In this document: piece by piece, positions 24,931 to 36,870 of the stretch
Layout of the letters: every line of letters begins with the position of its first letter
Numbering within the stretch: position 1 is the first letter of the stretch
NCBI GenBank assembly: GCA_019915015.1
Contig: JAHBBC010000032.1
Span: 186,001-250,000, forward strand
Source of the DNA: Auriscalpium vulgare
Lineage: Eukaryota > Basidiomycota > Agaricomycetes > Russulales > Auriscalpiaceae
Direction of reading: 5' to 3'
Length of the DNA stretch: 64,000 nt
The notes under the pieces: model-generated
What the model was told of the DNA's origin: nothing
Databases searched by the model: none
The model's input: the letters and a program-made list of their open reading frames with translations, nothing else
Translations under genes and position numbers: made by a program

Positions 24931-25271
24931 TGCGACGCAACACGATGCCTTCATGGGGAATGCGGGAGCACGTCGACGAAAGTGCTGGCGAGACCCAACG
25001 GGCGTAAGGGAGGACTACGTACAGGACAGGAGGGAAGAAACCCGTACATGCGAGTGGGGAGTGAGAGAGGACAACGTCTCCATGCCACGACCTGGCAGGG
25101 ATATTTGTGCAAGCGCGGGCCTTGGACGCCGGGTCAGCCACGGGTGCGATCGACTCTGCAGTCGAACGCGCCTGTAGCAAGCTGACTGGTACGGAGTCAA
25201 CGATAAAAGCCTTGAACTGCCGCGGTGTCGACAAAATTGCTGAAAAAACTGACTTCAGTGAGCTGGCTACA
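24931..25271. other. Junction between decayed gene and duplicated segment
   Basis: No gene seen. Similarity to the membrane-protein gene begins abruptly at about 25272 (GGCATCCCCGACGAG), which marks the left breakpoint of the copied segment. Confidence 0.4.
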
Positions 25272-25975
25272 GGCATCCCCGACGAGTCGATCTTGGTCGA
25301 CTCCCAGGCGAGGAGCATGCAGATAGCGTGCACGCTGCAGATGATCGATAACATGTACGTTCGCCAAACAGACGTCCTTCCGCATTCACTTTGGTGACAT
25401 GTTTTGCCAGGTACTCTCTGACGATATTCTGGATCGGCATAATGAAAGAGAGACTACTTCCCCACCACCGGAGATGCAAGCCCATTTGCCTTAGTAGGGC
25501 TTTCTGTGTGAGCTGATACGTCTCTCTGAACAGCCGCGATCGCCTCTCAAAGCCTCGGCGGCATCATCTGGACCGGCGCGTCCAACTTTGCCGCGCCCCT
25601 CCTCCTCGGCGTCGCCCAGCTCGCCACCTCAGCCCTCCTGCCCGACACGAACACTGCCTTCTACATCGAGCAGGTCAAGGTCCTCCTCAATGTCGCAGGC
25701 GCGGGCTCGGCGACGGTCGTTGCAACACTCATGCGCTACCGTGCGCGGGTGCGCTTCGATGTCGGCGAAGCGACGGCGCTGCGGCCCGCTCTGATGAAGT
25801 CATATGCGTCCATGACTAATGGTAAGACGACTGCGGAGGAAGGGGAAGACGAAGATTATGGGCAAAAGTTCAAGCGGAGGTGGTGGATGCGAATGTCACA
25901 GGGGAGCAAAGGCAGTTTCATTTGTCGTTCCCTACGCTGTAGGATCAGTGCGCTGTTGGTCTGTTTGATCTAAAC
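25272..25975 (+). pseudogene. 5'-truncated copy of the 6901-8160 membrane-protein gene
   Basis: Matches 7487-8160 through the end of exon 2, both introns and the last two exons, with only about eight differences in roughly 680 bp, mostly transitions at silent or intron sites. It lacks the first 58 percent of the coding region and has no start. Near 25873 one C is missing relative to the parent (at about 8093), which shifts the acidic tail out of frame. Confidence 0.85.
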
Positions 25976-26589
25976 TTTGTAATACATATTGACAGTTGTG
26001 GAACCCCGTACAGAAGGTGGACGATACTGCGGAGCCAGCGCGTGCTCCAGGCCCTTGCCCTACGACGTGAGAATATGATCGATGCGCGGCAACGCCTCCC
26101 GAAGATGCTCTTCACCTTCCTGCCCATCAACGGCAAGCGCATGGAGCGCAGGACTCTCGCCACTTTGACTGCCTTACTGCTCCGTGTGCGACGGAGACGG
26201 TCTTCGCGGCACAGCTCGGAGGCTCTGAGAGCATTCTCGCGACTTCAAGCTCTCCGCACTTCTTGAATCCGAATGAATCTGAACAAAAATGTCGTAGCCT
26301 CGGACAAGTCACCTTCGGAGTTGCGGCGGGCCGCCGAGAAATCTCATTTTTGATCACTTCTCCCGCACCGCATCGTCACCAAGTCTCCCTCTCGCATTGG
26401 AACCGCTCGTAGTGCTTCTAGCTGGAATCCTTGAATTTTCCACTGGTTTCGTGGCCGTTAAATGACAAAAGTCTCATGGGACCGCATGACTAGTTGCAGG
26501 TCGCTCGAATCCTCGAAACCATCGCCGCGCGCATAACATTTGCTCGGCTCTTGAAGACGGCTCCTTGTGTTTATGGATTATTATGGTTC
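25976..26589. other. Diverged flank of the duplicated segment
   Basis: Aligns to 8190-8870 with clearly lower identity than the coding part before it. No gene seen. Confidence 0.5.
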
Positions 26590-27215
26590 TTCGCTTGAAG
26601 GGACGTTACTAAGGAGCTGCACAATGTGCTTGTATTGATGCGTTCTCCAGGGCAACGCATGATGGACAGTCAGCTGAGGACCCGCAACAGTCACGTCACC
26701 GTCATTGAATGGTCGTTTCCACTCTTTTGCTTTCTGGGGCTTTCTTGTCTTTTCTCTGCGCGGCACTAGACCCTGTCTCGCCGGTTTTGGGTCTCCTTCA
26801 GCTACTTCGAAGACGCTACCCATGTAAATCGGTGCAATCAAAATACTTCCCGCACGGCAATCACTATCGGATCTGTTGTTTGTCGGGGTATTGTTTTTCT
26901 AGCTAATCGCTGCCCGGCGTCTTCTACTCCAGACAGCCTTCTGGCGTTGCGCCTACGAGCCGAGAACAAAATCGCGGAAGAGACAATAGGGCCAACCCCT
27001 TCCTCTGATGGGGTCTCCTCGCTTCGACACGGAGGGCGGCTTCTGCTGGCCCCAGGGCTCTGCTATATTGGCTTCGGAGCTCGCAAACTGGCAGCATGCC
27101 GTCGCCTCGCTCGTTCCGCAGGCATCGTCCCTTACCTCGTTATTGTACGTGACAATAATACAACCATTGCACGGGCGCAGGCACAGCGAGAACAAGGACC
27201 CCGAACCTGACCACC
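26590..27215. repeat. R block, copy 3
   Basis: Third R block, closest to copy 1. It lies about 380 bp past the last open codon of X3. Confidence 0.7.
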
Positions 27216-27592
27216 AGGAGACAATCGGACAGTAGACGCCAGGAGAAATTCTTTGCGACATCACTAGCTGGTATCCCAGCGCAGGTTTTCCCACTGCGCG
27301 ACAATAGTAAGAGCCCCTCAATCAAAACGAAGCAAGGCTCCCTTCCGCATGAGTTCGCGTTCATCTCATGCGCGCCAAGAACGCTCGCTTGAGTCTCCGA
27401 AATCGTCCGAATTCTCATGTTTCGGTCGGCATTAATTGATGTGTTCAAAAGTGGACATCGGCAGATCAAGAATTACAGGAAATTAAGCCAATACTGTACA
27501 TCGAAGAAAACAAGGGGAAAAGCAAGCACAATGAAAACTTAAATAGAAGTGAAAAATCGAGCACGAGAGAGTAGTGTCTGTCCTGAGATCAC

Positions 27593-29630
27593 TTATTGAT
27601 AGAATATAAATTTCGAGCGGAGAATGAGAATGATATAGTAGTGTCTGTCTTGAGACGATACGAGAGGATGACGACGTACGCGAGCTGCCTGCGCCAGCGC
27701 GTGTCTTTGGGCTGACTTCCCGCGATAGCGATTCCTGCGGGATAGAGCACTTACCTGAGCCCTAATGCCGTGGCACGAAACCACGATACTAATCGCTGTC
27801 GTGACCTGAACGTTTAGGCGAGGAGCACCCGAGCGTAACAATAGATAGCAAGCGAGACAGCAGGGCTGTGACGCATCGGTCAGAACAATGACAAGGATAA
27901 GAAGGACGGGATACACACATCGTCTGCGCACAGGTGTGTAGGACTCTGAGACTGTCTTGGCGCTCATCTCCTTGTCTTCCTCGTCTTGGACTTCCCTGAC
28001 ATCCTCCTTCTCCGCTTCGGTCGGCGCGTATTGGCTAGGCGCATCATTCAGCGTTGAGTCGAGGCTCAAGAGCGTCATTGGTGGGGTTTGGAGGGCTAGC
28101 GTTGACGCGGTGGTGGACTCAGATAGTACATCGGGCATTGATGGCGTCTGCACTATCCCCTGGTCTTTCAATGGACCCAGATATGACCGGCCGGGGCTGT
28201 CCAAGCCACAACCAAGCGTGAGTTCTGAATGTGCAGAAGCGGTCAGGAAGCCGCTCGCACCAATGGGATTGGAGCACATACCAATCCTTGAATTGACCGC
28301 GCTTGGTGGGGAGGATACACATGCGGCATCCGGAATGACTGTCGCAAACCATGAACAGATCAGATGCTGAGGTGAAAGCCTTCGAAATGTGAACTGAAAG
28401 TTACCGTTGGGGGTTTGAGACGCGACCCATTTCTCGATCTTTCGTCGTGCGGCCTGTGCTCGTGCGCGCAGCTTCTCAACACGATCGCGGCTGCGCTGCT
28501 CCGATTCGGCCCTTATCCTGGGACATGCAGATGAGGCCGACGGTTTAGTAAACGCAGAACAAGAACCACATACCTTTCAAGGGCTTTGATCTCTTCAAAA
28601 AATTGACGTGCGTCACAGAATTCTTTGACGGACGAGATGTCTGTCGAGCAGTCGACCACGGGCATGAAGCGTACTTTCGGATCATCGAGCCCGAAAAAGC
28701 TCTCCCCCAATGTCGCAGTAACGTCGCTGAACGTCTTCCCGACCTCGTCGCATACATTGGCCTGTGCGGCTTTCAGCTCTGCCCGTAGGTGCTCTTCGTC
28801 TGGGAGCTGGAGTCCCATATCATCGTCGTATTTGTCGGCACCTTCAGAGTCAGCAGAGTCGAGGGAGCTGGGTGGAGTGTCCGAGGTATCGTCTGGCGAT
28901 GACATATCTGAGGCACCGGAGTCATAAGAGCGGTCAGAGACGCTGTCGGGGCGAAACGTTTGGGAGAACAAGGTGCGGGTGGCTGGGTCTTCGTAGTGAC
29001 ATCATCACTTGGGGTGTCGGCAAGGTTAGGAAGGTTAGGATGTTCTGCTTGGTACTGCGTAAACATGTCCATCCTGCGTAGGATATCGCGATTCTTGGAA
29101 ATGGCCAGATGGCTTTCGTCTGTATACGATAACAAAGGGCAGTTGGCGTAGTCGCCTTCTCGCGTGCGGATGCGGAGCTGTACATTGGCCATGGTATGGT
29201 GATAGAGGTTCTCCCATGGCAGCGGGGGCGAAGGCTGGAGCCCTACACGACCAGTGGGGTGGGTTGCGGGCGCTATGGGCACGCACATGGCCTCATCGAG
29301 ACCGGTAGAGGGATCTGGCGTGGGAAACCCCTGGCTGAGAAGCGAGCAGGAGCATCTGTGGTGTTTGCGAAAAGGAGATGCTAGTTCCACATTCTAATGC
29401 ACATCAGAAATTGCACCGGCTATCTGCCAGCGAAAGGAAATTACCTCGACGACGATGCCGACATACTTCTTTGTCACCAGCGCACGAGCCTGCGTTTTGG
29501 CGACGGGATCATTCAAGGCCTCGAGGGTGGCGACAGGGTCCAAGGTGAAGACAATATATGCACCGTGTGCAGGCGTGAAAGGTTTTTGGAGTATACGTTC
29601 TTCGAGATAGGGATCTGGGTGGGCAGCCAT
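27593..29630 (-). CDS. X3: member 3 of the X family, one frameshift
   Basis: Exon 1 (29630-29445) is 62 codons as in X1 and X4. Exon 2 starts at 29393 with NVELASPFRKHHRC. The protein follows X1 closely (LPWENLYHHTMANV, RIRTREGDYANCPLLSY, FCDARQFFEEIKALER, CCLACYLLLRSGAPRLN). At about 28955-28970 a single missing base moves the acidic region into another frame, where the X1-like sequence continues. The 3' end is uncertain: the frame stays open to 27593, but a splice site after LNVQ near 27812 may end it sooner. Without the shift the gene would be complete. Confidence 0.6.
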
Positions 29631-30164
29631 AGTACCGTGTGGGTGGCAACAAGTTAAGATTGTAAATCGCAGTAGGCGCGTTGATGAACAGAATGCGGCC
29701 GATGCCGGTCGGGGATTAAACTTCGCTCCAGGCCCCCGGAGCGCCATCCAACCTTTGTACTACTACATAGACTGTTGTATTACTTACAGTTTTATCTAGA
29801 CGCTCTGCGCAACAAGGAAAAACAAGGCTCGTTATTATTCTCTACGCGAAGATACGCAGGGAGCCCACTTTATGCGGTACCATACAATTACACACCGTTG
29901 CCTGGTCTCTTGGCGCATTACAAAGGTTGCGCTACTTCCTGGTGCATCGCCCGTTGCAAGCCAGACAATGATATCTGGTAATTCTGCTCCTAAGCCATTG
30001 TATTCGCTCTGAAGACGTAAATCATCGAGGACGTATTGCGAGAATATAACAGTGTGACGGGTAGAACTTCAATCAGACGTCTCATTTCGTGCGCTGGATC
30101 GCCTCTACCCACCGAAACACCACTCGTACCACATCCTGCATCCCACATCACTGCTGTCGCCATA
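29631..30164. promoter_or_regulatory. Bidirectional promoter of the X3/Y3 pair
   Basis: 534 bp. It holds the GGTGGCAACAAGTTAAGAT block near the X start and TTATCTAGACGC at 29792-29803, both shared with units 1 and 4, plus the ATTACACACCGTTGCCTG stretch shared with unit 1. Confidence 0.55.
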
Positions 30165-31014
30165 ATGCTTCCCACCCCCAGCAGACGCGAGCCAGGAAAC
30201 GTGTTTGCAACCCAAGACACAATCCACACTCCGGCCAGGCTGGCTTTGCATTACTACGATACTTCGACCTCCGCTCAGGACGACACCGAGCACAAAGACC
30301 GACCTGTACTCATTATGTCCCCAGAATGGACAGCTGACAACACAATAATCCACAAGATATGCGGGATGGCGACATATGGGTCTGCAGTGGATCTGGACAC
30401 AACCGCTCGTGTTTTCCAGCACTTCAGCGTACCCTTTTACCCTAGAGCCCCATCGCAACCTGGAGGATTCGTCCTTCACAGCACTATTGAAGAATGGGAG
30501 GGCGGCGGAGGTTGGGTCTTCGCATTCCCGTACGAACCACGTGAACCCTTAAAGCACCAGTGGAGGGAGCGCGGCGTACCCCTCCAGGTAGCGGAAGATG
30601 CCTTGGCTCAGTTCCAATTAGTCTGCAAACACAGAGTAGACGTATGGGAGAATTTGATGAAAACGGAGCAGTCTGCGTTGCGCCAGAACTATCAAGTGCG
30701 TACAGGATTATCTCTTGAAACGTCCTGTCTCTTGATGACGCTGTCATTGCAGGATGCCATGGCCATATTATACGCGAGTGAGGTCTGTGCATCTGAATGT
30801 CACACCAACCATCAAGCTGAGATCTCGTCGCCATTTTGAAACAGAATACACCAGCAAACTCGTCGCCTACAAATAATGCGGCCACCTCAGGCTCTGCTGG
30901 ACAAAGTCAGACTTCAGCGAATTCGAGATACCCAGTGAGTTGATATCACACCCACCTGATGACATGGCACCGACAGATGCCCTTCCTGCGTCGGAATTAC
31001 AGGGATCACGCGGC

Positions 31015-31202
31015 GCTGGGTACCCGTCCAGCTCGGTGATGTCTGGCAAGTCGGATAGCCGAAGAGGAAGCACAATCAATCGTCCGCGGGGCGCTGGTCC
31101 CAGCTCGGTGATGTCTGGAAAGTCGGATAGCCGAAAGGGAAGTACAAGCGTTCGCCCACGGGGCGCTGGCCCCAGCTCGGTAACGTCTGGCAAGTCGGAG
31201 GG
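31015..31202 (+). repeat. Coding minisatellite in Y3, left part
   Basis: Nearly three copies of the 72-bp unit (two unit starts at 31091 and 31163 are exactly 72 bp apart). It ends at the insertion site; the rest of the array lies at 54989-55110. Confidence 0.85.
31198..31202. other. Target-site duplication GAGGG, left copy
   Basis: GAGGG precedes the left LTR and is repeated at 54989-54993 after the right LTR. Five bp is the normal duplication for Ty3/gypsy integrases. Confidence 0.9.
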
Positions 31203-31500
31203 TGTAAGAGGGGCGAACGCGTGTGGGCGCGCAACGCGCTCGTGCAGCGCTTGAGAAGCGCGACACGAGGCTACCGACGCGTGGAGCCAGCGCGTCGGTT
31301 CCCTGTGGCCAACTAGGCTGGCACAGGAGCCTAACAGATTGTTTGTATCTGTTAGGCTGTAGGCATTAGGCCGCGCCTCCTCGCTCTCGTGGAGGCACGA
31401 CTACATCCACTCACTTTTGTACGCATCCATCGTTGCCAATACGAGCACACGGGTCGCGTTCATCCCGAGGGATTGTTAAGTCTATCATCAAGCTATTACA
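31203..31500 (+). repeat. 5' long terminal repeat (298 bp)
   Basis: Identical to 54691-54988 except at position 31390 (T here, A there). It contains four short hairpins in a row: 31247-31261, 31273-31299, 31329-31357 and 31375-31396. The last one is imperfect only in this copy because of the single substitution. Confidence 0.95.
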
Positions 31501-31568
31501 CTTTTTTGAACGCCCACAACAAGTGAGCAAATCGTATTATTTGGTAAACTAACTACGACAAGTACAGT

Positions 31569-34099
31569 ATGCCGAGTGGAAAGAAAACCAGCAATCCCGC
31601 CCGCGGTGGCGGCCCTCGTACCTCCGAGCGGCTCGCCTCCAACAAGGACGGGACGTCCACACCTCCCGTGGACTCTGGACAGACTCAGGAGTCTGGACAG
31701 AGCGTCGATACGATGGCGCCTGACAACGGCCCCATCGTCACCGACAGCGGCAACGCTCCTCCGGAGCAACCGCCTGAGGGCCCCTCAAATCGGGGCGTGT
31801 CCTCACACTCGTCCGTCGACGTCGAGGCAGAACTGAACCGTGGAGAGCAGCGACGGACAGTCGCCCACTCCTCCGCGCATCCCCGCTTCCCGCAAAGGAA
31901 AAGGGGTAGCGTTCGACAACAAGACGAACAGCCCCCCAGTGGTGCCAACCAATCTGGGGAGCGACATCCTGAGGGATGCGCTGGACGACATGTTCGTCCA
32001 GCTCGGTCTGCATGACTCGCAGATCGAAGAAGCGCATCGCACTGCTCAGCAGTCGATGGAGTCCGTGGCCAAAGCCAAGGAATTCTCGCGTATAGTGACA
32101 CAAGGCCTTGACCGCCTGGCCAGCCAATATGGCTTTAGGCAGACGATCAAGGAGGAGGAGGCAGAGATCAACCTCCTCCAGCCTGTCGAGAAGGCTATTG
32201 CCGAGACTGGCAATGAACGTAATGTCGTAAACAACAGTACGGACGCTCCGCACAATAGACAGAGCATTGTCAGCATGACAAATGACAATTCGGCGCCCGT
32301 GCAGGTGTCGAATAAGGATAGCGACGACGAGTCGAAGCCTCCGGCGGCTATGAGAAGCAACGCCAGCATTCCTGCGCCGCGCAGCGGGTTCCGCAAGATC
32401 GCAAGCGAGCAGAACGCACGCGCCGAGCGGCGCGCCGCTGCAATTGCAGGGCTGAAGCCGAGTCGCGACCGCGTCTCGGCAGCGCCCTCGATACGCGAGA
32501 TCTTGTCGGCCTATGACGCCGGCGATGATCGTCCCGACGGGACACCTCTGATTACACAGAGGTCGACGATGGGTTCGTGTCCCATATGTCGTATGCGGCA
32601 GGCCCAAGGCTACCCGCATATGCGAGCATCGGCCCGCATAAAATGACACTACGGGGAGTGAACGAACTCAACCCTACAGGGAACCGCATGAGCGTGCCCA
32701 TAGGAGCCACGTCTCAGCTGCGGCCCCTGCAGCGTATAGTAGAAATGGTCCGCAAGCGAACCACCGAAGCATACGCACTGCCTCCTGGTGTAAAAACCAT
32801 AAAGCAGAACCCACCCACTCCATTTGATGGAGAGGATAATCACCCAAGATGGAGGAGTGGTATCGTCGCTCCTCCGCGTAATGCGGCTGAGCGGAATAAA
32901 CGGCGAGGAGTATGACGCCTACCGTGTCGACTTTGTCGGGCAAAACCTGAGCGGACCAGCCGCCACCTGGTTTCACGACGAGGTCGAGTCCGAGGGACGC
33001 CAGAAGCGTAACTGGACTTTCGAGCAAGTGATAATCGGACTTCACAGCCGATTCATCATGAGCTCGGGGACGCAAGACGCGGTCCGTGCGTTCTACGGCA
33101 CTCGCTACTCGCGCAAGAAGGGAGTTGCTGGCTACTTTAATGAGTTACGCAGCAACTCCGGCCGTCTGGTAGAAATGCCAGACGACTATACGTTCCGACA
33201 ACAGTTCATGAGCGGTCTCCCCACGGAGATCGTTGACCTGATGTTCAAGACGCATAGTGCAAATCTGGACGAACATACGTCCGCCCAGATGCTCGACTTT
33301 GCCCTGAAGTCCGAGTATAGCATTAAACTCGCGCGTGAACACGCCCGAGATTTCCGTCCTTCAATGGAGAGGCCCACTATGGGCCAGCCCGCATTTGCGA
33401 AGGAAAAGGAAAGGACTCGCGCGGTCAGTCGTCAAAGACTCACGACCGTAAGCGAGACTCCCGGCGCCCAGAGCGCAAGGAGTATAAGGAGCGGCCAAAG
33501 GCTCCTCTCCCCGCCGCCGAAAGGCGTTACGAGGGACCCCGTCCCGAGGTGAAAACCTTTAGAGACAAAGGGAAGCCAGGAACGAAGCCTGGCGTGTGTT
33601 TCGCATGCGGGCAGCCAGGCCACTACATGGGCGATGCGGTGTGCCCCAAGAAAGGGGGCCCACGGATGCACGCTGCTCGAGTTGAACACGATAGTGACGA
33701 CCAGAACAGTCCTGGGCGCGAGGATGACCCTGGCGCCCAGAGCGACGACTCCGAACGTGACGATCCGTACGGAAGTCAGTACGAATCTGCGGATGAGTAC
33801 GCAGAGAACCTGGAGAACCAGGCATCCGATGATGAATCGGATGCGGATGGCAGCCCCATCCGCATGCATACGATGCGCATGCATTTCATGCAACTCGTCC
33901 CGCAGGATGAGTTACCAGCGCTTATACCGCTGGATGAACCTCCCGCTCTCGAAGAAGTCGTAACGACTCGGACGAGGAGGCGCCACTCGGGGCGGGACCA
34001 GACGCAATCATCGAGTACCCCGATGATACGCTGATACCCCCAGGAGAAGACCTAGGGGAACGTACTACGGTCCGTCTGCCGAAGGCGACTTCGGTATGA
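31569..34099 (+). pseudogene. gag of the Ty3/gypsy element, several frameshifts
   Basis: The ATG at 31569 starts MPSGKKTSNPARGGGPRTS. The coding content continues to 34099 but changes frame near 31840, 32640, 32873, 33500 and 33960. Landmarks are a capsid-like region (GPAATWFHDEVE, FIMSSGTQDAVRAFY, FRQQFMSGLP, about 32940-33330) and a zinc knuckle of the form CFACGQPGHYMGDAVC (about 33598-33645), whose last spacer is two residues longer than the usual CX2CX4HX4C. The end reads LGERTTVRLPKATSV before a TGA that overlaps the next ATG. Gag would package element RNA in virus-like particles. Confidence 0.75.
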
Positions 34100-36460
34100 C
34101 GTATGCTGAAGCTGTTTCAGCATACCAGCCTGGGGACACCCCGGGCTTCGGCCGAGCGTCTGAAATAGACGCGCAGGTCAGGAATAGTGACCGTCGCCGT
34201 GAATTGGAAGCTTGGTTTCAGCTGCCCCGCGAATTGCGCGATCAGCATGAAGCCCTGCAAGCCGAAGCAACGGCCGCCGCTGGGTACCAGCCTTTGGACC
34301 CGCGGCACCTGGTGGTCAACCCAGGACACGCCTGCTCACATCAGACGATGTGCGCGTCATGTTTCACATACGCGACACATATCCGACGGGCCGAGGACCG
34401 TGGAGACGCAGATCTTCTGCGCGCTCGCAAATATTACGAGGACGCAATAGAAGATCAATTTAACCTAGGCTACAACACCGCGTTGTCAGCCGTATGGTCC
34501 GAACTTAAGATCTTCCGCCCTTCACACACCATGTCCAACGACTGGGTAAAAGGGTACCACGACGCAGAGCGCGCGGTGCACACGATACCTATAAAAAGGT
34601 ATCGTGTAATGAAACCCACAACTCAGGCCGCAGCATCATCAGCTGGACCTGAGAGCGACGACTCAGACTCCGAGCCGCCGCCGCTAGCAGACGAGCCCGC
34701 AAGGGAAAATCCTAGCGCGGACCTTGCCCCAGATGTTCAGGGGGAGGGGACGCACGCTATGCCGCGCAGGCAGCTAGCGCGTGTGGACACGCAAAAGGAA
34801 CTGCGGCTCTTCGCAATGCGCGCGAAGATTCAGCAGGCTAACCTAGTTAGCCCGCCGAAACCCACACAGTGGGTGTACTCAGCGAACATCCGGCGCAACT
34901 CCTCACCAGAAGAGCAGCCGGTACGTGATAATGTGAAGCACCAAGTGCTCGCAGCAATTATCAACGTAGGCAATACGCCAATGTACGCACTGTTTGACAG
35001 CGGCAGTACAACGAATGGGATCAGCATGGATGCTGCCCATGTCGCGAAGCTCGACGTATTCGAACTTCACGCTCCTATGACACTACAATTGGGTGTCATA
35101 GGGAGCAAGTGCCGTATTAACTACGGCACTAACTCTACTGTCACGGTCGGACAGCATGAGGCGCCCGTATACCTCGACGTGGCGAATATCGAGCACTACG
35201 ACGTAATATTGGGCACCCCATTCATGAGTGCCATAAGGTCAAGCTCGATTTCGAGGACCACACTGTGAAAATCGGAAGCAAATCGATCCCCGCAGTGGCC
35301 CTTGACGCCGAGCGCGTACGCGCACAGCAGCGCAAGTCCACAGGACGTGCGCGAGCGGCACACCCTCGAGTGCAAGCCGCACGTCAAGCACCGAAAGATG
35401 ATGACGAATGAAGTGTGTCGGCAGGCTCTATGAGAGTAGAACCTGCCACCACCCGAGGCGCCTCCTCGGCGCCCGGAGCCAGAGCCTCCGGATGTAGGGG
35501 AAGATACGGAAATCGACAAGTTGAGGCAGGCATGGTACGAGCGTACACGGGACGTGATGTGCCCCGTACCGCTCGAACTACCGCCGTTTAGACTAGTCAA
35601 TCACCGATATCGCTGATAGACGAGTTGAATAATCAAACTTTCGCCTCCCACGATGCCCGGATGCTCTCAAGCCACAACTCGCTGAGAAGATCCAGCGCTA
35701 TGAAGCGGCTGGATGGTGGGAACGCCGCGTTGCACGCGAGGCAGCCCCACTCCTGTGCATCCCCAAGAAATCAGGGAAGCTCAGGACTGTTGTCGATGCA
35801 AGGTTACGCAACGACAACACAGAGAAGGATGTAACACCCTTCCCTGACCAGGATCAAATCCGTATGGACGTCGCTCGCGCGAAGTTCCGTACGAAGATCG
35901 ACATGAGCGATGCATACGAACAGATCCGTATCGAGTCGGACGATGTCTGGAAGACAACGTTCGCCACGATCTATGGGACGTTCGTAAGTCTTGTCATGCA
36001 GCAAGGGGACTGCAATGCCCCTGCTACGTTCAAAGACTCATGACTGTAATATTCCAAGACCTCATTGGAATTTACGTTCATGTATATCTTGACGATATAT
36101 TCGTATTCTCCGACTCTATCGAGGAACACGAATCCCACCTGGGGGTGGTGTTCGACCGACTAAGGACGAACCACTTATTCCTGAGCCAGGAAAAGTGCGA
36201 CATATATTCCATGAAAATGGATTGTCTTGGCCATATTGTGGACAAGGACGGACTACACGCTGACTCTGACAAGATGGCGCGCGTCCGTAACTGGCCCGTC
36301 CCTAGAAACCAGGACGATGTCCGTAGATTCCTGGGGCTGGTACAGTATCTGGCACATTTTATGCCAGATGTCACCGCGTACACAACACCCCTCTCGGGGA
36401 TTATGGGACATGGGCGGCCATTCATCTGGGGCCCCTTGCAGCAGCGATGCTTTGAGAGCA
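34096..36460 (+). pseudogene. pol 5' half: protease and reverse transcriptase
   Basis: The ATG at 34096 overlaps the gag stop as ATGA. After a spacer of about 250 residues comes an aspartic protease (ALFDSGSTTNGIS at about 34987-35025; DVILGTPFM at about 35200-35226). Frames shift by one base near 35231. Reverse transcriptase follows: VVDARLRND, a KIDMSDAYEQI motif, QQGDCNAPATF and the YLDD catalytic box near 36090. One base is missing near 36030, where the QRLM motif should be read. The thumb region ends GPLQQRCFESI at 36460, exactly at the nested insertion. Confidence 0.85.
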
Positions 36461-36462
36461 TA
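36461..36462. other. Target-site duplication TA, left copy
   Basis: TA stands on both sides of the nested element (36461-36462 and 49897-49898). Removing the element and one TA restores a continuous pol frame reading FESIRDLACKTPILRP. Confidence 0.85.
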
Positions 36463-36870
36463 CATCTGGAAACCCCCTCCCTCCTTATAAGGTCATATAG
36501 TGTATGCATAAGGTCTTATAATGTCTTACCAAGCTAAGCATCAGCTAAGGTTAGCTCATACTTAGTCAGGCCTTATTGAGGCCTTAATCAGTCTCAATAG
36601 TCCTACAGTAAGCCAACTGTTTTCATGGAGACCCAGCCAGCAGCTCATCATAAGAGCTCAGTAAGATCACAATATGCACACATGGAGAGACACATGACAG
36701 CAAAAAAGAGCCAAACTCAGATCACATTCAACACACTATAAGGCCACAGTAAGCATACAGTGGGGTCCGCACTGTACTCGGTAAGGTGCACCAAAGAACA
36801 AAAAAAGGAGGCCCTGTTGAAGGAAGCCCGCCACCCATGCACCCTCCACCACCACACTATGCGACCCTGC
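36463..36870. repeat. Left end of the Plavaka element with subterminal repeats
   Basis: AT-rich for this region, with repeated words such as ATAAGGTC, CTAAGCATCAGCTAAGG and AGGCCTTA in both directions. Subterminal short repeats of this kind are typical transposase-binding regions in CACTA-like elements. The terminal repeat itself is at 36463-36490. Confidence 0.6.
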
